From Cherax quadricarinatus (lineage: Eukaryota; Arthropoda; Malacostraca; Decapoda; Parastacidae), in contig NC_091292.1 of NCBI RefSeq assembly GCF_038502225.1, forward strand, positions 46,991,289 through 47,055,288: a DNA stretch of 64,000 bases, in the 5' to 3' direction. The translations under genes and the position numbers were made by a program. The notes beneath the pieces are model-generated. The model had not been told where the DNA came from. It searched no databases and saw only the letters and a program-made list of their open reading frames with translations. How positions within the stretch are numbered: the stretch's first letter is position 1; every line of letters begins with the position of its first letter. This document shows positions 36,310-50,149 of this stretch, piece by piece.

Positions 36310-37065
36310 CACCTATTTGTGGCTGCAGGGGTCGAGTCTTAGCTCCTGGCCCCGCCACTTCACCGGTTGCTACTGGGCCCTCTCTCTCTCCCTGCTCCAT
36401 GAACTTTATCAAACCTCATCTTAAAACTGTGTATGGTCCCTGCCTCCACTACGTCATTTTCTAGGCTATTCCACTGCCTTACAACTCTATGACTGAAGAA
36501 GTACTTTCTAATATCTCTCTGACTCATTTGTGTCTTCAACTTCCATTTGTGGCCTCTTGTTTCTGTGTCCCCTCCCTGGAACATCCTGTCTTTGTCCACC
36601 TTGTCTATTCTGCACAGTATTTTATATGTCGTTATCATGTCTCCCCTGACCCTCCTGTCCTCCAGTGTCGTCAGGCCGATTTCCCTTAACCTTTCTTCAT
36701 AGGACATTCCCCTTAGCTCTTGAACTAACCTTGTCGCAAACCTTTGTACTTTCTCTAGTTTCTTGACGTGCTTTATCAATTGCGGGTTCCAAACAGGTGT
36801 TTCATACTCCAGTATGGGCCTGACATACACAGTGTACAGTGTCTTGAACGATTCCTTACTAAGGTATCGGAACGCTGTTCTCAGGTTTGCCAGGAGCCCA
36901 TATGCTGCAGCAGTTATCTAGTTTATGTGTGCTTCCAGAGACATGCTCGGTGTTATACTCACCCCAAGATCTTTCTCCTTGAGTGAAGTTTGCAGTCTTT
37001 GGCCACCTAGCCTATACTCTGTCTGTGGTCTTCTGTGCCCTTCCTCTATCTTCATCAGTAGATAG

Positions 37066-38042
37066 GAGTAGCGAGGGAGTATATAGTAACAATAGTTTCA
37101 TTGCCGGCTACTTGTTAAGGTAGGGTAAGTCAAACTCCCGCTATTCCCGCCTTTTTCCCCCACCCCGAAAGTGATAGTTTGACTGCCGGCTGCTTGTTAA
37201 GGTAGGGTCAGTCTACCTCGGGCTATCCCTTCCCCTCCTTCTTCCCCCCCCCCCCATCCCGAAAGGTGACGTGTGGGGCTCCGGTACAAACAGTAATCAC
37301 TAGACTCACAGGTCCCAGCACTACAGTAAGTACATGCCTGCCTTGTATTCTAGTGGATTTATTGGTTAAAAGCTTCACTTTTGACCAATAATAAACTTAG
37401 TCCTTTCAGTCTTGCTCTAAGTTGACTGTTGTAACAATTACCACATCTTTTAGGTATTGTACTTATCATGGAGAGTGATTTCTTAAGCAGTGGGTAACCT
37501 GTCTATCTTTCCAGCTTGGATGACAGAGAGGGTCACCTGCCAATCAACGAGTAGAACTGATGGAGATGGACTAACGTCCTGACACTTCCCCTTTTTGGAT
37601 TTAATTAGCTGTGCACCTGTATGAAATTGCAGGACGTAACCCCTCATCATTGCAGTAGTAAAGAACCTGCTTTCCTGTCCTCGGGATAGAATACTCAAGG
37701 CTACACTGTGAAGAACTAGCCAGTGGGTTGTAACCAACACCTGTGACCCCCCCCCCACATCATCGGCAACGGCTACGATTTCAACAAGCAGTGTCACCAA
37801 CACCAGACACCCAAGTTTTATATTAGCGTTGAATTCAGTAATCATTTATATTTTTCATTTTTCATTTTCTTTAATGTAGGATTAATATTTCATATTTAAG
37901 TGTTTTATATTTTATATTTTCTATATAATAAAGTGTTTATGTTTGTCTGTTATTATTTCTTTTTCTATTCACTAATTTTCCTGAGGAGGAGCCAGCCTTG
38001 GAAATATTGTCTGAAGTTGTTACTGGGCTGAGTAAGCCTTCA
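37066..38042. mobile_element. Unidentified insert in the CR1-like LINE
   Basis: About 975 bp absent from the homologous LINE copy (35,030-35,045), with 'cttca' on both sides as a possible short duplication. The first part holds two direct copies of a phrase ending tgccggct.cttgttaaggtaggg (about 37,100 and 37,185). The last part is AT-rich with an AATAAAG. One open stretch of 120 codons (37,845-37,483, minus) shows no family resemblance. Confidence 0.55.
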
Positions 38043-38573
38043 CAATGACTTTGCATTTGGCGGGATTAAATTCGAGAAGCCATTTGCTGGACCAGGTGTC
38101 CAGTCTGTCCAGGTCTCTTAGAAGTCCTGCCTGGTCCTCATCTGATTTAATTCTCCTCATTAACTTCACATCATCTGCAAACAAGGACACTTTTGAGTCT
38201 AATCCTTCCATCATGTCGTTCACATATACCAAAAATAGCACTGGTCCTAGGTCCGACCCCTGTGGGACCCCGCTCGTCACAGGTGCCCACTGTGATACAT
38301 CATTACGTACCATGGCTCGTTGTTGCCTCCCTGTCAGGTATTCTCTGATCCATTGCAGTGCCCTTCCTGTTATATGCACCTGATCCTCTAGCTTCTGCAC
38401 TAATCTCTTGTGAGGAACTGTGTCAAAGGCCTTCTTGCAGTCCAAGAAGATGCAATCAACCCACCCCTCTCTCTCGTGTCTTACTTCTGTTACTTTATCA
38501 TAAAACTTCAGAAGGTTTGTGACAGAGGATTTGCCTTCCATGAATTCGAGCTGGTTGGCATTTATACTCTTGG

Positions 38574-38861
38574 ATGGCTCTGGTCGCCTGGTGGTTAACG
38601 CTCTAGCTTCACACGGCGAGGGCCTGGGTTCGATTCCCAGCCAGAGTAGAAACATTGGACGTGTTTCTTTCCACCTGTTGTCTATGTTCCCCATCAGTAA
38701 AATGGGTACCTGGGTGTTAGTCGACTGGTGTGGGTCGCATCCTGGGACACTGACTTAATTTGCCCAAAATGCGGAGCATAACAAGGGACTTTCTATATAG
38801 TAGTATGTCATTGTTATCAGCTAGGACTGTATACCCTGTACATGTACTTGTAGTAAAATAA

Positions 38862-38865
<4 letters not shown>
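38574..38865 (+). mobile_element. tRNA-derived SINE (Val-like head)
   Basis: The head has an A-box-like GTCGCCTGGTGG (38,583-38,594), a B-box GGTTCGATTCC (38,627-38,637) inside a perfect T-arm (CTGGG/CCCAG), and complementary ends CTCTGG/CCAGAG. The anticodon arm does not pair well, so it is not a working tRNA. 'GCTTCACAC' recalls tRNA-Val. The body is shared with 1,371-1,935. The tail enters a TA array. Confidence 0.85.

Positions 38866-38945
<80 letters not shown>
38866..38945. repeat. (TA)n tail of the SINE
   Basis: About 80 bp of TA between the SINE body and resumption of the LINE. Confidence 0.9.
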
Positions 38946-38949
<4 letters not shown>

Positions 38950-40370
38950 CAGGTGCTCCACCACTCTCCTCCTGATAATCTTCTCCATAACCTTGCATAC
39001 TATACACGTCAATGACACAGGTCTATAGTTTAGTGCCTCTTTTCTGTCACCTTTTTTTATAAATGGGAACTACATTTGCCATCTTCCATACCTCAGGTAG
39101 TTGCCCAGTTTCCAGGCACGTGTTGAATATTGTGGTAAGTGGCACGCACAGCATATCTGCTCCCTCTCTAAGGATCCATGGGGAGATGTTGTCCGGTCCC
39201 ATTGCCTTTGAGGTATCGATGTCCCTTAGCAGTTTCTTCACCTCATCCTCTTCTGTATGTATGTCGTCCAACACTTGTTGGTGTATTCCTTGCTGGTGTC
39301 CCCATCTGGGCTGTCTCCCCAGAGGCCTTCCTGTCTCGACTGTAAATACTTCCTTAAATCTCATGTTGAGCTCCTCACATACCTCTTGATCGTTTCTTGT
39401 GAGTTATCCACCTTCTTTCCTCAGAGTTATCACCTGGTCCTTGACTGTTGTCTTCCTCCTAATGTGGCTATACAGCAGTTTCGGGTCAGATTTGACTTTC
39501 GATGCTATGTCGTTTTCGTACTGTCGCTGGGCCTCCCTCCTTATCTGACTGAACTGCTCAGGGCGAACACAAGATCCAGTCTTGCTGGCTCATCCTCCCC
39601 TCTCTCTCTGGTAGTATTCCTGACATGTTGATGCATGAGGTTTTCAAGTACCACATCCATCATCTTGGCTCTCCATGTTTCGGGACCCCCATGTGGTTCC
39701 AGGTGTTCCCAGTCGATCTCCCTGTAGTTGAAATCGCCCATTACCAGAAACTTTGCTCTGCTCGAGTGAGCTCTTCTTGCCACCTCAGCCAGTGTGTCCA
39801 CCATCACCCTGTTGTTTTCTTCGTACTCCTCTCTTGGCCTCCTGCAGGAGGGCTGAATTGTACCTACAATGTAGTCTCTTTCTCCAATCATGTCCATGCC
39901 TTCCATTTCCTCAAATACCCATCGGTGTTTTATGAGCAGTGCAACCCCTCCTCCCCCTCTACTCCTTCTATCTTTCCTCAGGATCTGATATCTCGTTGGG
40001 AAGATTGTGTCTGTTATTGTCTCAGCGAGTTTTGTTTCTGTGACTGCTATGATGCCTGGGGATTTCTCACTGATTCTTTCGTTCCACTCCTCATGTTTAT
40101 TCGTTATTGCATCAGCGTTTGTGTACCATCCTTTCAGTTTCTTTTCTATCATTGTGGTCCTGCCAGAATATTGGGGTTGGGGGAGCTAGAGCCTTGGCGG
40201 GGGCCTAATGCGGGCTGTGGTGTAGGTGGGGTTTGTGATGATGGGGGTGGGGTCAGAATGCCCATAAGGGACAGCTGTTGGGGTGAGGTTTGTGATATGG
40301 GGGTTGGTGGCAGAGGGAACAGTGAGTGGGTTGTAGTATAGGTTGCTCAGTTGCGTTGGGAATGTCGCGG

Positions 40371-41574
40371 TTGGAGTCTTTCGGTGGGAGATTCTGTGTG
40401 TGTTGGTAAACATGTTATGGAGTTGGTGAGCGTGATGTTTTTTGTGGATATTATTTAGACAAGAGAAAGTTATATGTTTGAGAGTAGTATTACTCAGACA
40501 GATGACCTGGAACCTGACGGTTGTACAAACATGAACCAATTGTTGGGTAGTGAGATGTTTTGGTGTTGTGAAATGTTGAGGGTTATGAGTTGAAAGCATA
40601 GCGCTTCCCCTGGATTAAAATAATAATGGATTCAAGATGGGTATGGAGAGGATTTTATTAGAGTTTTAGAGAGATTTAGGGAGATGGTGCAAGGAGGTGG
40701 AGATTGTCAGTTCAGGAGGTGACTCTGATCTTATCTGAGGTAACTCAGATATGGAGATGGGGAAGGTGATCTTGACCCGAGGAGGTGAAGCTGGGATTTT
40801 GGGGAGATGAAAGTGGATGGTGAGAGGTGTGGGTGAGATGGAGAGGGAGGTCTTGATCCGAGGAAGTGGAGGGTAAGGTCAAATCTTTTTTATTGCATTA
40901 CTGTTATCGAGGAAAATGCATCTACCGTGGAGTAAATTTTGATCCGAGGAGATGGAACAATGATGTAAAAACTTATTCTTGAGAGAAATTTTAGGGTAAC
41001 TGAAATCTTTTTGTATGTATTATTGATATCAAGAAAAAAAATCGAGGTACAATTTGGTCCATTGAATTGGAGGGTGACAAATAATTTGAAAAGCGTTAAA
41101 ATTTCTAAGATTTCCTCCAAAATTCGAAAAAAATAGTATCATTCTCGATAAGTCGGTAAAATTCCAAATTTTGAAAAATAACTGGAAATTTGGAAGCATT
41201 CTCGATAAAGTGGGTAAATCTGGCAACCCTGTAAAATTTTGGAAAAGTTGGTAAAATTGGTCCTTAGAGGGTGAGGGGGGTCAAGTCAAGGGGAGAAGCA
41301 AAAATTTATCTCTGACCCCCATAGGGAGACCTTCAAAAATTATGAAATTCAAAAAATAAGTTTAAAAAAAATCGAAAATTCGAGGAGAGGGGGTGATCCA
41401 GGTGGGGATGTAGCAGAAGGTGCTGGAGAAGGAAAATGATGCCAGGGGTGTGGGACACGGTGGGTTCAGTGGGGATGCAGGGTGGGGGCATGGATGGGGG
41501 GCTTGGGCAAGGCACAGCAGGGTGGGAAAGCAGGACTGGAAGTTGGAGTTCTTTGCCGCATGCTGCTGATCCAC
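40371..41574. mobile_element. Element C, outer right part
   Basis: The modules 'cttgatccgaggagatgga', 'ttcgaggagagggggtgatcc' and 'gcagaaggtgctggagaagg' correspond to the outer right arm of element A (26,040-26,200). It therefore appears to be the continuation of 29,875-34,218 beyond the LINE insertions. Confidence 0.6.
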
Positions 41575-41815
41575 CAAGTCTAGAATGAGGATCTCTGCCA
41601 CGAGGAGCTGAGCCAAGTCTGGAGTGAGGATCTCTCCCATGAGGAACTGAGCCACATTTCAAGAGTGAGGATCTCTGCCACGAGTAGCTGAGCCGCCAAG
41701 TCTGGAATGAGGATTTCTGCCACAAGGAGCTGGAAAGAGGATCTCTGCCATAGGAACTGAGCTACCAAATTTGGAGTGAGGATCTGTGCCACAAGGAGCT
41801 GAGCCACAAAGTCCA
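41575..41815. repeat. Tandem repeats of about 38 bp at the outer end of element C
   Basis: Five to six diverged units containing 'gaggatctctgccacgagga' and 'gctgagcc'. Position relative to the element is like the subterminal repeats of A, although the sequence is different. Confidence 0.75.
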
Positions 41816-41901
41816 CTACTCACATTTTCTCTGAATTCTGAGATTTAACAGAAGATGACTTGTGTGCACCAAGTTTGCCTTTTCTGCTAAACACTGTCTT
41901 T

Positions 41902-42019
<118 letters not shown>

Positions 42020-42986
42020 GAAGCAGTATTGCTAAATAGTGCTCCCAGGATTTAGTGTTCTAGTAGCTGTCCTAAGATATTATTAGCGGTCATCGTACGT
42101 GAGTGAATCAGTGAACATACCTACAAGAGTGTAACAGCTTTCAAGAGTGCGAATAATGTGATAAGATCAAGAATTTTACAATTTAAATTTGAGTGAATGC
42201 TGAGGGAGAGTAACAGTCAGCTGATGAGGCTGCTGGCACCAGTGTTGACACAAAATATCCAAACATGGTTAATTGGGTTAACGGTGTGATCTAAAATATT
42301 AATAAATACAGATATTGGTCGGTTATAGCAGCAGTGTAGCGATTATTATTATTATTATAATCAAAAAGAAGCGCTAAGTGTAGGGATAAGGTCATAAAAG
42401 AGTGATTAAGTAAATACTGAAAGTATGAACAAATTAGTCAATCCCCAGCTGTTGGTGTTGTGAATGTAGTTAATATCATCAGATTTGTTATGACCATAAT
42501 ACTGTACTAAAGAAAAAAGAGTGAATACCAAGTCTTAAAAGAAAAAGAAAATAAAAACTTGAATGCATGATAAAGTTCCTGAAAGAGTTACAAAGTGAAG
42601 GAGTTGATAGCAGCCGACCAGCAGGAACCTCCACTGTGCAGACATCACTTGCCTATGTGTGGTTAGTTTTTGGTTGGTGTCTAAAGTCTCAGTGTCTCGC
42701 CCTGCTGGTTGTATGCTATACCATCACTCTCTCCCTAACTTTCACTGCCAGCAGATAGATAGGGGTAACCCTGATAATGTTTAGTAAATTATCTAAATAT
42801 CTTCAGAAGAGTTGTGTAGCCTAGTGACACCCCCCTTCCATCTTTCTGACAGCAACAAGCTAGGAAACGAGTACACACATACAAACACACGTGTTCAGCA
42901 GCATTTATTATTATAGTAAATATTAAGGAATTGAGTGAGAAATAGTTCTATAATCTTCAAAAAAGTAACTTAGCCTAGTGTGCAAA

Positions 42987-43470
42987 GATCCGGGCCGGGA
43001 GAGTACCGGTGAACCAAGAACAACAAAGATTCGGGCCGGGAGAGTACCGGTGAACCAAGAACAACAAAGATCTGGGCCGGGAGAGTACCGGTGAACCAAG
43101 AACAACAAAGATCCGGCCCGGGAGAGTACCGGTGAACCAAGAACAACAAAGATCCGGGCTGGGAGAGTACTGGTGAACCAACAACAACAAAGATCCGGGC
43201 CGGGAGAGTACCAGTGAACCAACAACAACAAAGATCTGGGCCGGGAGAGTACCAGTGAACCAACAACAACAAAGATCCGGGCCGGGAGAGTACTGGTGAA
43301 CCAACAACAACAAAGATCCGGGCCGGGAGAGTACCAGTGAGCCAACAACAACAAAGATTCAGGCCAGGAGAGTACTGGTGAACCAACAACAACAAAGATC
43401 CGGGCCGGGACAGTACTGGTGAACCAACAACAACAAAGATCCGGGCCAGGAGAGTACCAGTGAACCAAGA
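42987..43470. repeat. 41-bp tandem repeat, about 12 units
   Basis: Unit gatccgggccgggagagtac plus cggtgaaccaagaacaacaaa. The period of 41 is fixed (starts 42,987, 43,028 and so on), with point variants between units. It lies in the presumed 5' UTR of the LINE. In other LINEs 5' tandem repeats act as promoters, but that is only an analogy here. Confidence 0.95.
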
Positions 43471-43699
43471 ACAACAACAATAGTGTGTTAACGTGACCCC
43501 CCCTCTTTTTCAAATAACGACAAGCTAGTAAACACACACACAAACACAAGTGTACACAGTAAATATTATAGTAGTATATATTAGTGTATATTAATAAGGA
43601 ATTGGTTGTGAAATAATTCTATAATCTTCTAAAGAGTAGCATAACCTTGTGTGATATATGAACCCCCCCTTTTTTTAGACTAAGACAAAAGCGCATGCG

Positions 43700-44240
<541 letters not shown>

Positions 44241-44269
44241 TTCTCTCTTCTCTCACAAAAAAAAAATGG

Positions 44270-45354
44270 TGGGGACTCACAGGAACCAAGGATCAGATGA
44301 AAATGGTTCTGGTAGGGAGGAGTGGATGGAGGAGCAGTGGAAAGGATGGAACAAGAGTGGGAGAGAAAATTAGGAGAGCTTTCTGAAAAAATGGAGAAAG
44401 AGCTCTCTGTGAAATTGGAAAAGAGGTTGGAGAAGGAGACAAAAAATTGGGAGGCACAAGTCGAAACTGCAGTAGCCAAGATAAGGGTCCTAGAAGTTGA
44501 GATAAATAGGCTGAAGCGAGTTACAGGGGCAGTGACCAGAGAAGACACAGCATATGAAGCTGCGAGGCCGAACAGGAAGGAAGGAATTATGAATTATGCT
44601 AAGGTCATATCAGCCTGCCATGGAGGGCCAAGGAGTGAAAGGGAAGAACAGCTGGTTGCAGATGGAGAGGGTGATAGGTCGAATGCTGAGGCACAACCAT
44701 GCTATCAAGAGCCACTGGAAAAATCAAGGAAGAAACTGACCACATACAGGCAGGATCCAGAGTCACAGAGGGTGAGGCAATGGGAGGAGGAAAGGGCAAA
44801 ATCAGTGTTTATCCATGGGCTTCAGCAGAGAGAGAGGAAAGGACACACACTGAAAGGCAACAGGAAGAAAGAAAGGAGATTGAGAAATCATCACGGAAAA
44901 AGGTGAAGAGATGGACGAGATTGTAAATTTTCAGAGAATAGGGGGGTACTCGAAGGGGAGAAACCGACCAATCAAGCTGATTCTCAGGATGGAAACAGTG
45001 CGGAACAGGATCCTCCAAGAGAAACCACGATTGAAATACTTGGAAGAGTACAAGAGGGTGTTCCTAGACAGAGACCGAACACAATCAGAACGACAGCAGC
45101 TGAGGGAGAGGACAAAAAAGCGAAAGGAGCTAGGAAAAGAGACAAGGATGGAACCAGCAGAGGTTAGTCAGAGCAGAACAGAACAGCAAGGGCAAGCACA
45201 CACAACTATTCTCAGAACCATACAACCTATCACACCATCCCAACACACACTACAATCCATACCCACAGCCTCCACCCAACACCGAGCTATAGAATCCCAT
45301 AGTATGCTACCAGGTCTCCCACCCTCACAGGCCCCCCAAACCACAGTGTTGGAA
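44270..45354 (+). pseudogene. CR1-like LINE ORF1 (coiled coil), frameshifted
   Basis: Two overlapping frames. 44,322-44,906 is strongly charged, with a predicted coiled coil (LSEKMEKELSVKLEKRLEKE, then VETAVAKIRVLEVEINRLKR). From 44,911 on there is a second frame with RPIKLILRMETVRNRIL, like the RNA-binding region of LINE ORF1, followed by a Gln/Thr/Pro-rich linker. The frame then runs directly into the endonuclease start. It probably encoded the RNA-binding partner of ORF2. A frameshift near 44,900 breaks it. Confidence 0.6.
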
Positions 45355-45454
45355 AGGAAACTGAAGGTATGGTACACAAACGCTGATGGAATAACAAATA
45401 AGTGGGAGGAGTGGCATGAAAGAGTCAAAGAGGCATCACCGGACATCATAGCTC

Positions 45455-48400
45455 TTCCCGTCTCCAGGACTCAAGTCCGGCCTGCCGGTTTCCCTGAACC
45501 CCTTCATAAATGTTACTTTGCTCACACTCCAACAGCACGTCAAGTATTAAAAACCATTCGTCTCCAATCACTCCTATCAAACACGCTCACGCACGCCTGC
45601 TGGAAGTCCAAGCCCCTCGCACACAAAACCTCCTTTACCCCCTCCCTCCAACCTTTCCTAGGCCGACCTCTACCCCGCGTTCCTTCCACTACAGACTGAT
45701 ACACTCTTGAAGTCATTCTGTTTCTCTCCATTCTCTCTACATGTCCGAACCACCTCAACAACCCTTCCTCAGCCCTCTGGACAACAGTTTTGGTAATTCC
45801 GCACCTCCTCCTAACTTCCAAACTACGAATTCTCTGCATTATATTCACACCACACATTGCCCTCAGACATGACATCTCCACTGCCTCCAGCCTTCTCCTC
45901 GCTGCAACATTCATCACCCATGCTTCACACCCATATAAGAGTGTTGGTAAAACTATTCTCTCATACATTCCCCTCTTTGCCTCCAAGGACAAAGTTCTTT
46001 GTCTCCACAGACTCCTAAGTGCACCACTCACCCTTTTCCCCTCATCAATTCTATGATTCACCTCATCCTTCATAGACCCATCCGCTGACACGTCCACTCC
46101 CAAATATCTGAATACATTCACCTCCTAAATACACTCTCCCTCCAATCTGATATCAAATCTTTCATCACCTAATATTTTTGTTATCCTCATAACCTTACTC
46201 TTTCCTGTATTCACTTTTATTTTTTCTTCTTTTGCACACCCTACCAAATTCATCCATCTCTGCAACTTCTCTTCAGAATCTCCCAAGAGCACAGTGTCAT
46301 CAGCAAAGAGCAACTGTGACAACTCCCACTTTATGTGTGATTCTTTATCTTTTAACTCCACGCCTCTTGTCAAGACCCTCGCATTTACTTCTCTTACAAC
46401 CCCATCTATAAATATATTAAACAACCACGGTGACATCACACATCCTTGTCTAAGGCCTACTTTTACTGGGAAATAATTTCCCTCTTTCCTATGTACTCTA
46501 ACTTGAGCCTCACTATCCTCGTAAAAACTCTTCACTGCTTTCAGTAACCTACCTCCTACACCATACACCTGCAACATCTGCCACATTGCCCCCCTATCCA
46601 CCCTGTCATACGCCTTTTCCAAATCCATAAATGCCACAAAGACCTCTTTAGCCTTATCTAAATACTGTTCACTTATATGTTTCACTGTAAACACCTGGTC
46701 CACACACCCCCTACCTTTCCTAAAGCCTTCTTGTTCATCTGCTATCCTATTCTCAGTCTTACTTTTCATTCAATAATAACTCTACCTTACACTTTACCAG
46801 GTATACTCAACAGACTTATCCCCCTATAATTTTTGCACTCTCTTTTCTCCCCTTTGCCTTTATACAAAGGAACTATGCATGCTCTCTGCCAATCCCTAGG
46901 TACCTTACCCTCTTCCATACATTTATTAAATAATTGCACCAACCACTGCAAAACTATATCCCCACCTGCTTTTAACATTTCTATCTTTATCCCATCAATC
47001 CCGGCTGCCTTATCCCCTTTCATTTTACCTACTGCCTCACGAACTTCCCCCACACTCACAACTGGCTCTTCCTCACTCCTACAAGATGTTATTCCTCCTT
47101 GCCCTATACACGAAATCACAGCTTCCCTATCTTCATCAACATTTAACAATTCCTCAAAATATTCCCTCCATCTTCCCAATACCTCTAACTCTCCATTTAA
47201 TAACTCTCCTCTCCTATTTTTAACTGACAAATCCATTTGTTCTCTAGGCTTCCTTAACTTGTTAATCTCACTCCAAAACTTTTTCTTATTTTCAACAAAA
47301 TTTGTTTATAACATCTCACCCACTCTCTCATTTGCTCTCTTTTTACATTGCTTCACCACTCTCTTAACCTCTCTCTTTTTCTCCATATTCTCTTCCCTCC
47401 TTGCATCACTTCTACTTTGTAAAAACTTCTCATATGCTAACTTTTTCTCCCTTACTACTCTCTTTACATCATCATTCCACCAATCGCTCCTCTTCCCTCC
47501 CACACCCACTTTCCTGTAACCACAAACTTTTGCTGAACACTCTAACACTACATTTTTAAACCTACCCCATACCTCTTCGACCCCATTGCCTATGCTCTCA
47601 TTAGCCCATCTATCCTCCAATAGCTGTTTATATCTTTCCCTAACTGCCTCCTCTTTTAGTTTATAAACCTTCACCTCTCTCTTCCCTGATGCTTCTATTC
47701 TCCTTGTATCCCATCTACCTTTTACTCTCAGTGTAGCTACAACTAGAAAGTGATCTGATATATCTGTGGCCCCTCTATAAACATGTACATCCTGAAGTCT
47801 ACTCAACAGTCTTTTATCTACCAATACATAATCCAACAAACTACTGTCATTTCGCCCTACATCACATCTTGTATACTTATTTATCCTCTTTTTCTTAAAA
47901 TATGTATTACCTATAACTAAACCCCTTTCTATACAAAGTTCAATCAAAGGGTTCCCATTATCATTTACACCTGGCACCCCAAACTTACCTACGACACCCT
48001 CTCTAAAAGTTTCTCCTACTTTAGCATTCAGGCCCCATACCACAATTACTCTCTCACTTGGTTCAAAGGCTCCTATACATTCACTTAACATCTCCCAAAA
48101 TCTCTCTCTCTCCTCTGCATTCCTCTCTTCTCCAGGTGCATACACGCTTATTATGACCCACTTCTCGCATCCAACCTTTACTTTAATCCACATAATTCTT
48201 GCATTTACACATTCATATTCTCTTTTCTCCTTCCATAACTGATCATTCAACATTACTGCTACCCCTTCCTTTGCTCTAACTCTCTCAGATACTCCAGATT
48301 TAATCCCATTTATTTCCCCCCACCGAAACTCGCCCACCCCCTTCAGCTTTGTTTCGCTTAGGGCCAGGACATCCAACTTCTTTTCATTCATAACATCAGC

Positions 48401-48500
48401 AATCATCTGTTTCTTGTCATCCGCACTACATCCACGCACATTCAAGCATCCCAGTTTTATAAAGTTTTTCTTCTTCTCTTTTTTAGTAAATGTCTACAGG
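45455..48500 (-). mobile_element. RTE-type LINE, nearly full length
   Basis: Minus-strand element with endonuclease and reverse transcriptase in one reading frame broken by a few stops. The 5' side extends to about 48,500. The 3' UTR is cut after about 85 bp at 45,455, where it abuts the CR1-like LINE. A separate 3' end of the same family at 7,130-7,525 shows what is missing. A further fragment lies at 63,733-64,000. Confidence 0.85.
45540..48445 (-). pseudogene. RTE polyprotein: AP-like endonuclease and reverse transcriptase
   Basis: The endonuclease, 48,445-47,306, has ALSETKLKG, SVYAPGEERN, the GLNAKVGE box (Asn present, the usual Asp of GDFNA replaced) and SDHFLV. An in-frame stop lies at about 47,306, then the RT start (WREYFEELLNVDED, KAAGIDGI, YRGISLLSI) to 46,787, a frameshift, then RT 46,769-46,125 (AFMDLEKAYDRVDR, GLRQGCVMSPWLFN, LLFADDTVLL). 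One more in-frame stop precedes the C-terminal domain (FRYLGVDVSADGS, LLYGCEAWV, RRCGI, WFGHVERM), ending at 45,540. It is an almost complete protein of about 960 residues with at least three disabling changes. Confidence 0.85.
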
Positions 48501-49080
<580 letters not shown>

Positions 49081-49101
49081 ATAACATATATATACTGTGA
49101 T

Positions 49102-49220
<119 letters not shown>

Positions 49221-49480
49221 GTCGTGCCGAATAGGCAGAACTTGCGATCTTGGCTTAAATAGCAACGTTCATCTTGCCATATAGGACAAGTGAAAATTTG
49301 TGTATGCAACAATTTCGCAGAAATAGTTCTGAACCTAACGAAAAAAAATATATTTCATTGTGTTTGTTTAGTACATAAATGAAAAAAATATATCTTTAAA
49401 TGTATAAGAGAAAATTTTAGAAAGGACTTAATTTTCAAAGAGTTCTTGCTAATTGACCAGTTTTACATATTCGGCACGAC
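49221..49480 (+). mobile_element. MITE copy 1 (TIR GTCGTGCCGAATA), internally deleted
   Basis: Terminal inverted repeats GTCGTGCCGAATA...TATTCGGCACGAC with TA on both sides. 260 bp against about 387 bp in complete copies. Non-coding. TA target choice suggests mobilisation by a mariner-type transposase, which is not present here. Confidence 0.85.
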
Positions 49481-49712
49481 ATATATATATATATATATAT
49501 ATAGATATATATATGTATATATATATATATAGATATATATATGTATATATATATATAGATATATATATGTATATATATATATATAGATATATATATGTAT
49601 ATATATATATATATAGATATATATATGTATATATATATATATAGATATATATATGTATATATATATATAGATATATATATGTATATATATATATAGATAT
49701 ATATATGTATAT

Positions 49713-49752
<40 letters not shown>
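49481..49752. repeat. TA array with higher-order period
   Basis: TA punctuated by regularly spaced 'tagata' and 'atgtat' interruptions about every 30 bp, so the array has a second-level repeat unit. Confidence 0.9.
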
Positions 49753-49755
<3 letters not shown>

Positions 49756-50138
49756 GTGCAGAATATGTGAAACTGGTCAATTAGCAAGAACTCATTTAAA
49801 AATAAGTCCTTTCTAAAATTTTCTCTTATACTTTTAAAGATATATTTTGTCATTAATGTTAATGTAAAAAAATTTAATTTTGCACCAAAAGAATCTTAGA
49901 AAACTTACCTAACCTTATTATACCAAGAACAATTTATTTTAGCCTAACCCAACTAAATATATTTTAGATTTGTTTACAGTAAATGAATACTAAACAAACA
50001 GTGAAATATATTTTTTTTCGTTAGGTTCAGAATGATTTTGGCGAAATTTTTGCATACACAAATTTTCGCTTGTCTTGTATGGCAAGATGAGCATTGCTAT
50101 TAAAGCAAAGGTCGCAAGTTCTGCGTATTCGGCTCGAC
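49753..50138 (-). mobile_element. MITE copy 2, opposite orientation
   Basis: 386 bp, TIRs GTCGTGCAGAATA and TATTCGGCTCGAC (one change each). Inverted relative to copy 1. Confidence 0.85.
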
Positions 50139-50149
50139 ATATATGTATA

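Larger units (their letters stand above)
36307..40370 (-). pseudogene. CR1-like LINE, nearly complete ORF2, interrupted by two insertions
   Basis: Minus strand. The linker before the endonuclease is at about 40,370-40,153. The endonuclease at 40,152-39,541 has YTNADAITNK, TETKLAE, GGGGVALLIK and VMGDFNYREIDW. The RT N-terminus at 39,400-38,946 has LRDIDTSKAMGPDN and WKMANVVPIYKK. RT continues at 38,570-38,043 (CKKAFDTVPHKRLV, GVPQGSDLGPVLFLVYVND, LFADDVKLM). The C-terminal domain is at 37,065-36,360. A SINE with a TA tail (38,574-38,945) and a 975-bp unknown insert (37,066-38,042) split it. The 3' UTR ends in (AC)n at 36,267-36,306. Frame breaks are few apart from the insertions. Confidence 0.85.

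Noticed and set aside
37981..38005. CTGAGGA...GAAA at the end of the unidentified insert
   Set aside because: The intervening bases do not form a stem II next to the core, so the match is probably chance.
38574..38650. Functional tRNA-Val gene
   Set aside because: The T-arm and ends pair but the anticodon arm does not, and the tRNA-like part is followed by a SINE body shared with other copies.
42221..42260. CTGATGA with a GC-rich hairpin
   Set aside because: No GAAA after the hairpin.
42987..43470. CRISPR-like array
   Set aside because: There are no unique spacers: the whole 41-bp unit repeats, and the context is a eukaryotic LINE.
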